From Mesorhizobium sp. (GTDB lineage Bacteria; Pseudomonadota; Alphaproteobacteria; Rhizobiales; Rhizobiaceae), in assembly GCA_019635735.1 (NCBI GenBank), contig JAHBYX010000001.1, positions 744,001 through 808,000 on the forward strand: a stretch of 64,000 nucleotides of DNA, written 5' to 3'. Made by a program: the position numbers and the translations under genes. This document shows, piece by piece, positions 38,212-47,738 of the stretch (position 1 is its first letter; each line of letters begins with the position of its first letter). The notes beneath the pieces are model-generated. The model searched no databases. It had not been told where the DNA came from and saw nothing but the letters and a program-made list of their open reading frames with translations.

Positions 38212-38911
38212 GCCCCCCTCCATCGTCATCCTCACCGGCGCCGGCGTTTCCGTCGAGTCCGGCCTTGAGACGTTCCGCGACAGGAACGGCTTGTGGTCGA
38301 AAATCGACCATCGCGAGGTGGCGACGCCGGAGGGGTTCGCCCACAATCCGGTCAAGGTGCACGATTTCTACAACAAGCGGCGGCGCCAGCTTCGCGACGC
38401 CAAGCCCAATGCCGCGCACCACGCGCTGGCGCGACTGGAAGGCGCGTGGCGGGACAATTTCCTGCTGGTCACCCAGAACGTCGACGACCTGCATGAATCG
38501 GCCGGCTCGCGGCGGCTCATACACATGCATGGCGAGTTGAACTCCGGCCTGTGCGAAGCCTGCGGCATGCGCTGTTCGTGGAAGGCCGACATGTCGACCT
38601 ATTCCCAATGCCCCCACTGCTCGATCGTCGGCCGGATGCGGCCCGATATCGTCTGGTTCGGCGAAATGCCCTATCACATGGAACGCATCTATCGCGCGCT
38701 CGGACAGGCCGAGCTGTTCATAGCGATCGGCACCTCCGGCAACGTCTATCCCGCCGCGCAGTTCGTCGAGGAGGCGGGCGCGAGCGGTGCGCACACGATC
38801 GAGATCAATCTCGACAATTCCGACAACACCAGCCTTTTTGCGGAAGTGATACGGGGGCCGGCCTCGACGACGGTGCCGGCTTTCGTCGACCGGCTTCTTG
38901 CAAAGGTTTGA
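38204..38911 (+). CDS. Sirtuin NAD-dependent deacylase, class III (SIRT5/CobB-like)
   Basis: NAD-dependent lysine deacylase of 235 residues. Motifs in order: TGAGVSVESGLETFRD (NAD loop), Y56-x-x-R59 in HDFYNKRRRQL, QNVDDLHESAGS, HMHGEL with catalytic His109, zinc Cys pairs C117-E-A-C120 and C136-P-H-C139, RPDIVWFGEMPY, and AIGTSGNVYPAAQFVEEA. The Tyr/Arg pair marks class III enzymes that also remove succinyl and malonyl groups. GTG 38204 overlaps the Fic stop (38209-38211), so the Fic gene and this one are probably coupled; a TTG at 38177 is also open. The sirtuin itself looks native in composition. Confidence 0.9.
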   Translation: MPKPPSIVILTGAGVSVESGLETFRDRNGLWSKIDHREVATPEGFAHNPVKVHDFYNKRRRQLRDAKPNAAHHALARLEGAWRDNFLLVTQNVDDLHESAGSRRLIHMHGELNSGLCEACGMRCSWKADMSTYSQCPHCSIVGRMRPDIVWFGEMPYHMERIYRALGQAELFIAIGTSGNVYPAAQFVEEAGASGAHTIEINLDNSDNTSLFAEVIRGPASTTVPAFVDRLLAKV

Positions 38912-38914
38912 CGG

Positions 38915-40156
38915 TCACCGCCGCTTGCGCGGCCTCTCCAGAAGCGCGACGGCCTCGACATGCGGCGACCAGAGGAACTGGTCGACGGGCGTCACGCTCA
39001 CGAGCCTGTAGCCGCCATCGATGAGGATGCGCAGGTCGCGGGCGAGCGTCACCGGATTGCAGGAGACGGCGGCCACTTTCGGTACGCCCGACCGCGCGAT
39101 CTGGCGCGACTGGTCCTCGGCACCCGCGCGCGGCGGGTCGAAGACGATGCCGTCGAATGCGTCTAGGTCCTTGAAGGTGAGCGGGCGACGAAAGAGATCG
39201 CGCTTTTCCGTCGTGACGCGCTTCAGGCCGCTTGTGAAGCGAAAGCCCCGGTCGAGGGCGGCGAGCGCGGCCGTTTCGCCCTCGACCGCATGTACCTCGC
39301 AGTGCTGCGCGAGGCGGAGCGCGAAGGCGCCCGAGCCGCTGAAGAGGTCGGCGGCGCGTTTCGACCTGGCCATATGCCCGATAACCAGGGAGGCCATTGC
39401 CTCCTCCGCGGATGCCACCGCCTGCAGGAAGCCGCCCGGGGGCGGCGTGACCTCTGCCGTGCCGAAGCGCACTGCCGGCTTGCGCGCCTCGACGAGGACC
39501 TCGCCGTCGACGGAGAGGCGCGCGACGCGCTCGCGCAATGCGAACGCGGCGGCTTCGCGGCGGCCCGCGTCGGGCAGCGTGCCCGACTCGGCGAAGGCCA
39601 CGTCGAGGCCGTTGTCCGTGGCCGTGACGGTGAGGTGGAACGGAGTGGCTGTCCGGCAGGCCAGCGCCGCGAGGTTCCGCAGCATCGGCAGGGCGGAGAC
39701 GATCGAAGGCAGCGCGATGCGGCACTCCTCGATATCGACGATCTCGGACGACTGCATGCGGTGATAGCCGAGCAGCGTCCCGCCGGCCGTCTTCCGTGCG
39801 CTCAGCACGACGCGGCGGCGGCTGTCGGGCGCGCAGGAGATGAGAGGTTCGAGCTCGATCTCGATGCGCTCGCGCGTCAGAGCGGCGGCGACGCGTTCTG
39901 CCTTGAACGCCCGGTAGGCCTGCGCCTCGATGTGCTGGAGCGAGCAGCCGCCGCAGGTGCCGAAATGCCGGCACGGCGCCTCGACCCTGTGCGGCGATGG
40001 CTCCACCACCGCCATCAGCGTGCCCCGGTCGCGCTCGACGGCGGCGCTGACGACTTCGCCCGGCAGGGTGAACGGCACGAAGACCTGGCCGCGCTCGGTG
40101 CGCGCGATGCCGTCGCCATGGCTGCCAAGACTGTCGATCAGGAGCCGCACGGTCAT
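38915..40156 (-). CDS. TrmA/RlmD-family RNA uracil-C5 methyltransferase
   Basis: SAM-dependent RNA methyltransferase of 413 residues that probably makes 5-methyluridine in 23S rRNA or tRNA. It has an N-terminal TRAM-like beta domain (TVRLLIDSLGSHGDGIARTERGQVFVPFTLPGEVVSA), iron-sulfur ligands CRHFGTCGGCSLQH (C-x5-C-x2-C) with a further Cys, the SAM motif AADLFSGSGAFALRLAQ, DPPRAGAEDQ and the catalytic VSCNPVTLARD (Cys of SCNP). It is coupled to tlyA by ATGA at 40153-40156. The exact target base cannot be told from sequence alone. Confidence 0.92.
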   Translation of the reverse strand: MTVRLLIDSLGSHGDGIARTERGQVFVPFTLPGEVVSAAVERDRGTLMAVVEPSPHRVEAPCRHFGTCGGCSLQHIEAQAYRAFKAERVAAALTRERIEIELEPLISCAPDSRRRVVLSARKTAGGTLLGYHRMQSSEIVDIEECRIALPSIVSALPMLRNLAALACRTATPFHLTVTATDNGLDVAFAESGTLPDAGRREAAAFALRERVARLSVDGEVLVEARKPAVRFGTAEVTPPPGGFLQAVASAEEAMASLVIGHMARSKRAADLFSGSGAFALRLAQHCEVHAVEGETAALAALDRGFRFTSGLKRVTTEKRDLFRRPLTFKDLDAFDGIVFDPPRAGAEDQSRQIARSGVPKVAAVSCNPVTLARDLRILIDGGYRLVSVTPVDQFLWSPHVEAVALLERPRKRR

Positions 40157-40914
40157 CGGTCCTTCCTCCCGCCGAGCAGAAACTCACGGTTGCCGTCGCC
40201 GCCTTCAATGGGCGAGGCGATGACGCCGAGCGAACGCCAGCCCGGCTGGGCGTCGAGCCAGGCCGACAGGTCCTCGGCGATCCTCGGCCCCTGCGCCGGA
40301 TCGCGCAGCAGCCCGCCCTTCCCGATCGCCTCTTTCCCTGCCTCGAACTGCGGCTTGACGAGAAGCGTCGCCGCAGCGCCCGGCGCGGCGAGCGCGAGCG
40401 CCGGAGGCAGCGCGAGTTTCAGGGAGATGAAGCTGACGTCGGCGACCACGATCCCCGGCCGAACCCCGCCGAGATGTTCGATCGTCAGATCTCGGGCATT
40501 GAGCCCTTCGATCGCCCTCACGCGCGGATCGGCCCGAAGGGTCTTGTGCAGCTGGTCGCGCCCCACGTCGAGGGCAATGACCGACGCGGCGCCGCGCTCG
40601 AGCAGGACCTGCGTGAAGCCGCCGGTCGACGCGCCAACGTCGAGGGCGGCGGCGCCCGTCACATCGATCGCGAAATGGTCGAGGGCGGCGACGAGCTTGA
40701 GGGCGGAACGCGAGACGTAGCCACGTGCCGGATCTTCGACGACGATCTCCACGCCCGGTTCGACCGGCCTGCCGGGCCGGGTCTCTATCTTGCCGGACAC
40801 GCTGACCGTGCCGCGCTCGATCGCGTCGCGCGCCCGCGAGCGGGACTGAAACAGGCCGCGGCCGACGAGAAGGTCGTCGAGACGCTGGCGGGTGGCTGGG
40901 CTTGCGGCGGACAT
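40153..40914 (-). CDS. TlyA family rRNA methyltransferase/putative hemolysin
   Basis: The 253-residue protein has an S4 RNA-binding domain (QRLDDLLVGRGLFQSRSRARDAIERGTVSVSGKIETRPGRPVEPGVEIVVE) followed by an FtsJ-like methyltransferase domain: GYVSRSALKLVAALDHF, ALDVGASTGGFTQVLLERGAASVIALDVGRDQLHKTL, VADVSFISLKLALPPAL and LLVKPQFEAGKE. TlyA of mycobacteria 2'-O-methylates 16S and 23S rRNA and sets sensitivity to capreomycin; the rhizobial form is likely of the shorter type. ATG 40914 follows AAGGAAGC. dxs is about 500 bases upstream on the same strand, a pairing known in many bacteria, here split by a small unknown gene. Confidence 0.93.
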   Translation of the reverse strand: MSAASPATRQRLDDLLVGRGLFQSRSRARDAIERGTVSVSGKIETRPGRPVEPGVEIVVEDPARGYVSRSALKLVAALDHFAIDVTGAAALDVGASTGGFTQVLLERGAASVIALDVGRDQLHKTLRADPRVRAIEGLNARDLTIEHLGGVRPGIVVADVSFISLKLALPPALALAAPGAAATLLVKPQFEAGKEAIGKGGLLRDPAQGPRIAEDLSAWLDAQPGWRSLGVIASPIEGGDGNREFLLGGRKDR

Positions 40915-40963
40915 GCCGCTTCCTTGACCGGTAGGGCCGGCGAAAGCAAGCGCGAGGAGCGCC

Positions 40964-41242
40964 TCAGAAGGACCTGTATTCGCCAGGTCCGGCGTTGCCC
41001 GAACCGGTCGAGCCGACGGCGCCGGTCGAGGACAGCAGCGAGACAGGAGGTGACGGGGCGACACCGATCGGTGCGACGAAGACAGGCCGTTCATCGAGAC
41101 CGAACCCGCCGCGCAGGTCGCCCATCTTCGCGGCGACGATGCGGATCGCGGCCGCTTCCAGCCGGCGATCGTAGCGCTGCTCGGCGAGGGCCGGCGTTAA
41201 CCCGGCAGCCAGCGCGAGCGTCGCGGCGATGGAGGTTTTCAT
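40964..41242 (-). CDS. Small secreted protein, unknown
   Basis: The 92-residue product begins with a signal peptide (MKTSIAATLALAAGLTPALA) and continues EQRYDRRLEAAAIRIVAAKMGDLRGGFGLDERPVFVAPIGVAPSPPVSLLSSTGAVGSTGSGNAGPGEYRSF. The helical first part is conserved-looking; the tail is low-complexity Gly/Ser/Pro. I do not recognise the family, although similar short proteins lie near dxs-tlyA in rhizobia. ATG 41242 has GGGAGCC ten bases before it. It lies between dxs and tlyA on their strand. Confidence 0.65.
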   Translation of the reverse strand: MKTSIAATLALAAGLTPALAEQRYDRRLEAAAIRIVAAKMGDLRGGFGLDERPVFVAPIGVAPSPPVSLLSSTGAVGSTGSGNAGPGEYRSF

Positions 41243-41413
41243 GGTCTTCGGCTCCCTGTCCCGGGAAGACGTCTTACCAGCGACCGATTGAGAAACGGCC
41301 AAGGGACAGGGTTAGGGAAACGCCAAACCGCAGCGTAAACAGAGCGTTATGCGACGAAGCCGCCAATCCGATTCATGCGGTTGATGCAGTGATTCAAGCG
41401 CCGCGCCGAGCGC

Positions 41414-43324
41414 TCAGGCGCGGGCGGCGCGGATCTCGCGATGCAGCGTGGCGAACACGGTGCGCACGATGCCTGCTGCGTCGAGCCCCGCCTCGGCGTA
41501 CATCTTCTCGGGCTTGGCATGGTCGGTGAACTCGTCCGGCAGGCAGAGCGGGCGGACCTTGAGCCCGTTGTCGAGCAGCCCTTCCGTGGCAAGGAACTGC
41601 AGAACCTGGCTGCCGAAACCGCCGACCGCGCCCTCCTCGACCGTGATCAGCACTTCGTGCTCGCGCGCCAGCCGCCGCAGGAGATCGTGGTCGAGCGGCT
41701 TGGCGAAACGGGCATCGGCGACTGTCGTGGACAGGCCGGCGGCATCCAGTTCCTCTGCCGCGAGGATACAGTCGGCCAGCCGCGTGCCGAAGGACAGAAG
41801 CGCCACCTTGGTTCCCTCGCGGACGATCCGTCCCTTGCCGATTTCGAGGAACGACCCCCGCGCCGGCATCTCGACGCCGACGCCGTTGCCGCGCGGGTAG
41901 CGGAAGGAGATCGGACCATCGTCGTATTCGGCGGCGGTGCGGACCATGTGGCGCAGTTCAGCTTCGTCGGCGGCGGCCATCACCACGAAACCCGGAAGCG
42001 ATGCGAGGAAGCCGACATCGAAGGCGCCGCAATGGGTCGGACCGTCGGCTCCGACGAAGCCGGCACGGTCGATCGGAAAGCGCACAGGCAGCTTCTGGAT
42101 CGCCACGTCGTGGACGACCTGGTCGTAGGCGCGCTGGAGGAAGGTCGAGTAGATCGCGGCGAAAGGCTTGAACCCTTCCGTCGCCAGACCGGCCGCGAAT
42201 GTCACGGCATGCTGCTCGGCGATGCCGACGTCGAAGGTTCGGGTCGGAAACGCCTCGCCGAACAGGTCGAGGCCGGTGCCCGTCGGCATCGCCGCGGTAA
42301 TGGCGACGATCTTCTCGTCGCGCAGCGCTTCCTCGATAAGGCTCTCGGCGAAGACTTTCGTGTAGGCAGGTGCGTTGGCAGGCGCCTTGGCCTGGGCACC
42401 GGTGATGACGTCGAACTTGTTGACGCCGTGATACTTGTCGGACGCGGCTTCGGCCGGGGCATAGCCCTTGCCCTTCTTGGTGATGACGTGGATCAGCACC
42501 GGCCCGTCGCCATTGTCGCGGACGTTCTTCAGCACCGGGATCAGGTGCTCCAGGTTGTGCCCGTCGATCGGCCCGATGTGGTAGAAGCCGAGTTCCTCGA
42601 ACATCGTCCCGCCGGTGACGTAGCCGCGCGCATGCTCGACTGCCCGGGTGATGGCGCGGTCGGCGCGCTTGCCGAGATACGATGTCAGCTTCTTGCCGAA
42701 GTCGCGCAGGCCGAGATAGGTGCGTCCCGAGGCAAGCCGGGCGAGATAGGCGCTCATCGCCCCGGTGGGGGGCGCGATCGACATGTCGTTGTCGTTGAGG
42801 ATGACGATCAGCCGCGCATCGAGCGCGCCGGCATTGTTCATCGCCTCGTAGGCCATGCCGGCCGACATCGCGCCGTCGCCGATCACCGCGATGACGTTGT
42901 TCCTGCCGCCCTTCAGGTCGCGCGCGACCGCCATGCCGAGACCGGCCGAGATCGAGGTCGACGAATGCGCGGCGCCGAACGGATCGTATTCGCTTTCGGC
43001 GCGCTTGGTGAAACCCGAAAGGCCGTGCTCTGCCCGCAACGTGCGGATGCGGTCGCGCCGACCGGTCAGGATCTTGTGCGGATAGGCCTGGTGGCCGACG
43101 TCCCAGATCAGGCGATCCTCGGGAGTATTGAAGACATAATGGAGAGCGACGGTCAGCTCGACCACGCCCAGGCCCGCGCCGAGGTGGCCGCCGGTCTGCG
43201 AGACGGCGTCGATCAGTTCCTCGCGCAGTTCCCCGGCGAGCTGAGGCAGCTCAGCTTCGGAGAGCTTGCGCAGGTCCGCCGGGATACGGACCTTGTCGAG
43301 GAGTGGCGTGGACGGTGAGGGCAA
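41414..43324 (-). CDS. dxs: 1-deoxy-D-xylulose-5-phosphate synthase
   Basis: ThDP enzyme that condenses pyruvate and glyceraldehyde 3-phosphate, the first and rate-setting step of the MEP pathway. The 636-residue protein has [45 protein letters not shown], the ThDP motif [32 protein letters not shown], the C-terminal transketolase part with [17 protein letters not shown] (catalytic Glu), and [18 protein letters not shown]. The start is TTG 43324 ([21 protein letters not shown]); no ATG in frame keeps the conserved beginning. ispH of the same pathway is at 26437-27447. In many rhizobia xseB lies directly upstream; here three other genes and a toxin pair intervene. Confidence 0.97.
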   Translation of the reverse strand: MPSPSTPLLDKVRIPADLRKLSEAELPQLAGELREELIDAVSQTGGHLGAGLGVVELTVALHYVFNTPEDRLIWDVGHQAYPHKILTGRRDRIRTLRAEHGLSGFTKRAESEYDPFGAAHSSTSISAGLGMAVARDLKGGRNNVIAVIGDGAMSAGMAYEAMNNAGALDARLIVILNDNDMSIAPPTGAMSAYLARLASGRTYLGLRDFGKKLTSYLGKRADRAITRAVEHARGYVTGGTMFEELGFYHIGPIDGHNLEHLIPVLKNVRDNGDGPVLIHVITKKGKGYAPAEAASDKYHGVNKFDVITGAQAKAPANAPAYTKVFAESLIEEALRDEKIVAITAAMPTGTGLDLFGEAFPTRTFDVGIAEQHAVTFAAGLATEGFKPFAAIYSTFLQRAYDQVVHDVAIQKLPVRFPIDRAGFVGADGPTHCGAFDVGFLASLPGFVVMAAADEAELRHMVRTAAEYDDGPISFRYPRGNGVGVEMPARGSFLEIGKGRIVREGTKVALLSFGTRLADCILAAEELDAAGLSTTVADARFAKPLDHDLLRRLAREHEVLITVEEGAVGGFGSQVLQFLATEGLLDNGLKVRPLCLPDEFTDHAKPEKMYAEAGLDAAGIVRTVFATLHREIRAARA

Positions 43325-43405
43325 GATTGTCCGGCTTCTTCATGCTGTATTACAGCCGACATAGGCAGTGCGGCCCGAAAAGTAAACGTGAACCGGCGTC
43401 GCACA

Positions 43406-44326
43406 CTATCCCGCGGGCAACGGAATGTATTCTTCCTCGTCGCCGGGAACGATGTCGAACCTCGCCGTGCGCCATTCCTCCTTGGCCTGTTCGATGCGTT
43501 CTTTCGACGACGAGACGAAATTCCACCAGATGTGGCGGGGCGAGCCGAGAGAGGCGCCGCCGAACAGCATGAAATGCGCGCCGTTTTCCGACGAGACGAC
43601 GATCTCGTCGCCGGGTCGGAAGACCAGCAGGCGGTCGGACGGAAAGCGGTCGCCGGCAATGATCACGGAGCCTTCGAGGACGTAGACCGCGCGCTCCTCG
43701 GCGTCGGCCGGGATCTGCACGCGCGCCCCGGGATCGAGGCGGAGCGAGGCATAGAGCGTGTCGGAATAGGCTTTCACCGGCGAGGCGAGACCCTGGAACG
43801 CGCCGATCACAACCGAGCCGGAAACGCCGCCGTCGTCGAAGTCGGGCAAATGCGCCCTCTGCGTGTTGGCGAATTCCGGCGCGATCTCCTCCTTGCCGTC
43901 GGGCAACGCTATCCATGTCTGCAGGCCGGAGATTGACATAGGCGCCCCGCGAAGCTCCTCGGGCGTGCGCTCGGAATGGACGATGCCGCGTCCCGCCGTC
44001 ATCAGGTTCACGTCGCCGGGCGCGATGACCATCTCGGTGCCGAGCGAATCGCGATGGCGGATGCGGCCGTCGAAGAGATAGGTGACCGTCGACAGGCCGA
44101 TATGCGGATGCGGGCGCACGTCCATCGCCTGCCCTGCCCGCAGGATCGCAGGCCCCATCCGGTCGAAGAAGATGAACGGGCCGACCAGCCGCCGTTTCGC
44201 GGTCGGCAAAGCCCGGCGCACCTCGAACCCGCCGATGTCCTTGGCGTTGGGAATGACCATCAGTTCGATCGCATCGCAGGAGAAGGCATCTCCAGGCTCG
44301 GGATCTCGGACGGGGAAGTAGCTCAT
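43406..44326 (-). CDS. Pirin family protein
   Basis: A 306-residue bicupin of the pirin family. The N-terminal cupin has PFIFFDRMGPAILRAGQAMDVRPHPHIGLSTVTYLFDGRIRHRDSLGTEMVIAPGDVNLMTAGRGIVHSERTPEE, which keeps the metal ligands (H-x-H, His, Glu/His). The C-terminal cupin ends with GDEIVVSSENGAHFMLFGGASLGSPRHIWWNFVSSSKERIEQAKEEWR, also typical. Bacterial pirins include quercetin 2,3-dioxygenases and regulators of pyruvate metabolism. ATG 44326 has AGGAG ten bases upstream; the frame is open to 44431 but lacks any site. Upstream of dxs by 81 bases on the same strand, with no clear link. Confidence 0.94.
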   Translation of the reverse strand: MSYFPVRDPEPGDAFSCDAIELMVIPNAKDIGGFEVRRALPTAKRRLVGPFIFFDRMGPAILRAGQAMDVRPHPHIGLSTVTYLFDGRIRHRDSLGTEMVIAPGDVNLMTAGRGIVHSERTPEELRGAPMSISGLQTWIALPDGKEEIAPEFANTQRAHLPDFDDGGVSGSVVIGAFQGLASPVKAYSDTLYASLRLDPGARVQIPADAEERAVYVLEGSVIIAGDRFPSDRLLVFRPGDEIVVSSENGAHFMLFGGASLGSPRHIWWNFVSSSKERIEQAKEEWRTARFDIVPGDEEEYIPLPAG

Positions 44327-44485
44327 TCGGCTGTCGCTCCTGTCAGGCCAATATAGGCGCAGGACTCGCAGCGCGCCAAGCTGCTGGGCGTTCTGTGCGT
44401 TAGGCTCACATTCACCATCGCTTTCGGGCAAAGCCTTTACCCGCGCAGCCTATGGTGGGCGAAAATTCAGCCGCGGGTATTGGCG

Positions 44486-45772
44486 ATGTCCCTTTTCCGG
44501 AAATTCCTTGCAAGCCGTTCAGGCAGCTACGCGATGATGCTCTCGCTCACGGCATTGCCGCTGATCGGCAGTATCGGCATCGCGGTCGACTATGCTGAAG
44601 CCTTGCGCATCCGCTCTCTGCTGAACGGTGCCGCGGACGCTGCGGCGCTCGGCGCTGTTTCGCGCGGCTCGCCGACCTACAAGAACGGCGGCGTGTTCGA
44701 CGCGGACTGGACCGAACAGGACGCCAAGGAGGACGCGCTCAATATCTTCCGGGCCTACATCATAGGCAAGGGCGGCTTCACGCTCGATGAGCTATCCGCC
44801 TCCTTTTCACAGGAAGGCTCGGAGATCGTTGCCAACGTCGACTACAAGGCCCATGTGCCGATGAACTTCATGCGCCTGGTCGGCGAGGATTCCCTCCCGG
44901 TCGACGGCTCCGTTAAAGCCTCCATTCAGACCGCGCCTTACATCGACTTCTACATGCTGCTCGACAACTCCCCTTCGATGGGTGTGGCGGCCACGCCGAA
45001 AGACGTCGCGACGATGGTCGCCAATACGTCCGACAGCTGCGCATTCGCCTGCCACGACCTGTCGAACGCCAACAACTACTACAAGCTCGCCAAGAAGCTG
45101 AACGTGACGATGCGCATCGATGTCGTGCGGCAGGCCACCGAGCAGCTCTTCGTCAAGGCCGAGGAGGTGCGGGTCCATTCCGACCAGTTCAGGATGGGGC
45201 TCTACACGTTCGGAAAGGACGCGACAGCGCTGGGGCTGAAGGAACTGACGTCGCCGACGGCCAACATGAAAAAGGCCAAGGCCAAGGCGAACCAGGTGGA
45301 TCTGATGACGATCCCGAATCAGAACTACGACAACGACCAGCAGACGAACTTCGACACGACCTTCGCTTCGCTCAACGACAAGATCGGAACTCCCGGCTCC
45401 GGCAAGGACGCGTCCCACCGCCAGAAGGTGGTGTTCTTCGTCTCGGACGGGGTCGGCGACAGCCACAAGCCGAACACCTGCACCAAGAAGACGACCGGCG
45501 GCCGGTGTCAGGAGCCGATCGACCTCAAGGTCTGCGAACAGCTGAAAGCACGGGGCATCCGCATCGCCGCGCTGTACACCACCTATCTGCCGCTTCCGAC
45601 GAACGGCTGGTACCAGACCTGGATCGCACCCTTCAGCAGCGAGATCGGCACGAAGATGTCGCAGTGCGCCTCGCCGGGCCTCTATTTCGAGGTAAGCCCG
45701 ACGGAGGGTATTGCGGAAGCGATGGAAGCGCTGTTCCTGAAGGTCATCAACAGCCCGCGCATCACGAGCTGA
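44486..45772 (+). CDS. TadG-like pilus-assembly/vWA protein
   Basis: The 428-residue protein has the TadE/TadG N-terminal segment, FRKFLASRSGSYAMMLSLTALPLIGSIGIAVDYAEALRIRSLLNGAADAAALGAV, one membrane helix followed by the alanine-rich TadG stretch. A von Willebrand A domain starts at about residue 150 with IDFYMLLDNSPSMG (MIDAS D-x-S-x-S) and continues with MRIDVVRQATEQLF, FRMGLYTFGK and KVVFFVSDGVGD. It is thought to help assemble Flp pili on the cell surface; no other tad gene is in the window, so it is an orphan. Start is ATG 44486; TTG 44480 is also in frame. It lies between the pirin gene and the VapC toxin. Confidence 0.88.
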   Translation: MSLFRKFLASRSGSYAMMLSLTALPLIGSIGIAVDYAEALRIRSLLNGAADAAALGAVSRGSPTYKNGGVFDADWTEQDAKEDALNIFRAYIIGKGGFTLDELSASFSQEGSEIVANVDYKAHVPMNFMRLVGEDSLPVDGSVKASIQTAPYIDFYMLLDNSPSMGVAATPKDVATMVANTSDSCAFACHDLSNANNYYKLAKKLNVTMRIDVVRQATEQLFVKAEEVRVHSDQFRMGLYTFGKDATALGLKELTSPTANMKKAKAKANQVDLMTIPNQNYDNDQQTNFDTTFASLNDKIGTPGSGKDASHRQKVVFFVSDGVGDSHKPNTCTKKTTGGRCQEPIDLKVCEQLKARGIRIAALYTTYLPLPTNGWYQTWIAPFSSEIGTKMSQCASPGLYFEVSPTEGIAEAMEALFLKVINSPRITS

Positions 45773-45780
45773 GCAGGCGA

Positions 45781-46173
45781 TCAGCCTACCAGGATGACCT
45801 CGTCCAGATAACCGGCAAGTCGCCTGTCGTGGGTAACTAGCCGCATCTGCTCGACCATGGCCTGAGCTACAAGCAACCGGTCGAAGGGATCGCCGTGAAT
45901 GCGGGGCAATCCCTCAACTGCTGCCCCATGCTCGACGCTGATCGGAAGCAGGTCGAAGCGGAGTTGACGAAACACCTCTATCGACTCCGCTGCAGAAAAG
46001 GGCGGCTGTTCTCCGCGACCCAGCCCCCTCTTTATCGCGATTTCCCAGATCGAAGCTGCTGATACGTAGACTCCGATCGCAGGGTCCTCGATCAATGAGC
46101 GAATGTCGGCGGCAATGCGTTCCGGGGTCTTTGCCGCCCAGAGCGCGACATGGGTATCTAGCAGGAGCCTCAC
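45781..46173 (-). CDS. PIN-domain toxin (VapC family)
   Basis: Putative RNase toxin of 130 residues. The PIN-domain acidic residues are kept: D6 in MRLLLDTHVALWA, E44 in SAASIWEIAIKRGLG, D95/D98 in GDPFDRLLVAQA, and D116 in VTHDRRLAGY. The THVALWA start marks the subgroup paired with Phd-type antitoxins. It overlaps the antitoxin gene by ATGA (46170-46173), with the antitoxin first, the normal order. Targets of VapC toxins are often initiator tRNA or the rRNA sarcin-ricin loop; this one is not tested. Converges with the TadG-like gene, eight bases apart. Confidence 0.93.
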   Translation of the reverse strand: MRLLLDTHVALWAAKTPERIAADIRSLIEDPAIGVYVSAASIWEIAIKRGLGRGEQPPFSAAESIEVFRQLRFDLLPISVEHGAAVEGLPRIHGDPFDRLLVAQAMVEQMRLVTHDRRLAGYLDEVILVG

Positions 46174-46424
46174 ACGGGTCCGCCCTGAAAGAGCTCTTCG
46201 ATTTCCTTGTCGGCCGCGTTGAACCGATCCAGATCGAGTGGTGGACTACCGTCGCGGTAGAGCCCCAGCGGACGTTTGCCCGCCGCAGCGGGCTGGACCG
46301 CAACCAGGCGAGCAGCAGGCTTCCCGTTGCGGGCGATGATGATCTCTGTCTCGGCGCCGCTCTCGACGGCCTCGACCAGTCGCGACAGCGAGTTCTTCGC
46401 TTCGAGCATGTTGACCTTGCGCAT
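46170..46424 (-). CDS. Phd/YefM-family antitoxin
   Basis: The 84-residue product has the Phd DNA-binding fold: MRKVNMLEAKNSLSRLVEAVESGAETEIIIARNGKPAARLVAV, with the typical NLxEAKxxLSxLV start. The C-terminal part, GLYRDGSPPLDLDRFNAADKEIEELFQGG, is the acidic tail that should wrap around the toxin. ATG 46424 is seven bases after AAGGA. A perfect 18-base palindrome lies 12 bases upstream, the likely site of self-repression. It forms an operon with the PIN toxin, to which it is coupled by ATGA. Confidence 0.92.
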   Translation of the reverse strand: MRKVNMLEAKNSLSRLVEAVESGAETEIIIARNGKPAARLVAVQPAAAGKRPLGLYRDGSPPLDLDRFNAADKEIEELFQGGPV

Positions 46425-46435
46425 GCGGATGTTCC

Positions 46436-46458
46436 TTAGCCAAGCTTGGCTAATATAG
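46436..46458 (-). promoter_or_regulatory. Antitoxin operator palindrome and -10 element
   Basis: TTAGCCAAGCTTGGCTAA (46436-46453) is a perfect palindrome 12 bases before the antitoxin ATG. On the minus strand CTATAT (46453-46458), the rhizobial -10 consensus, lies just upstream and overlaps the palindrome edge, so binding of the antitoxin here would block RNA polymerase. The -35 should lie near 46476-46481. Confidence 0.7.
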
Positions 46459-46492
46459 GCCGCACGGGGCAGATGCGCAATTTGCGGAGCGG

Positions 46493-46744
46493 TCAGGCTC
46501 CGTCGAGCGGCTCGACGCCGGCCGGCTTGCCGTCGCGGGTCAGGCGGATCTTCTCGACCTTGTCCTCGGCGGCCTTCAGCAGCCGGTCGCAATGCGCCTT
46601 CAAGGCTTCGCCGCGCTCGTAGATGCGGATCGACTGGTCGAGCGGGACGTCGCCGCGTTCCAGGTTCTCGACGATGCGCTCCAGCGCCTCCAGCGCCTGC
46701 TCGAAGCTCATTGCCTTGATGTCGTCATTGGCTTCATCGGCCAT
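46493..46744 (-). CDS. xseB: Exodeoxyribonuclease VII small subunit
   Basis: Small subunit of exonuclease VII, which trims single-stranded DNA in mismatch repair. The 83-residue product has the family core [55 protein letters not shown], two helices joined by the G-x-x-x-L-D-x-S turn. It comes just three bases after the stop of the HDAC-family gene, so they form an operon. In related genomes dxs follows directly; here the Phd/VapC pair, the TadG-like gene and the pirin gene stand between. xseA is not in the window. Confidence 0.95.
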   Translation of the reverse strand: MADEANDDIKAMSFEQALEALERIVENLERGDVPLDQSIRIYERGEALKAHCDRLLKAAEDKVEKIRLTRDGKPAGVEPLDGA

Positions 46745-46747
46745 GGG

Positions 46748-47674
<927 letters not shown>

Positions 47675-47738
47675 GTGGCCGGTATAGGACGAACAAGCGG
47701 CCAATGCGAGGGGCAAGCCGACCCAGGATCGAGTGGGC

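Noticed and set aside
41441..43318. A 625-residue plus-strand open frame opposite dxs
   Set aside because: Antisense shadow with no domain; dxs is complete on the minus strand.
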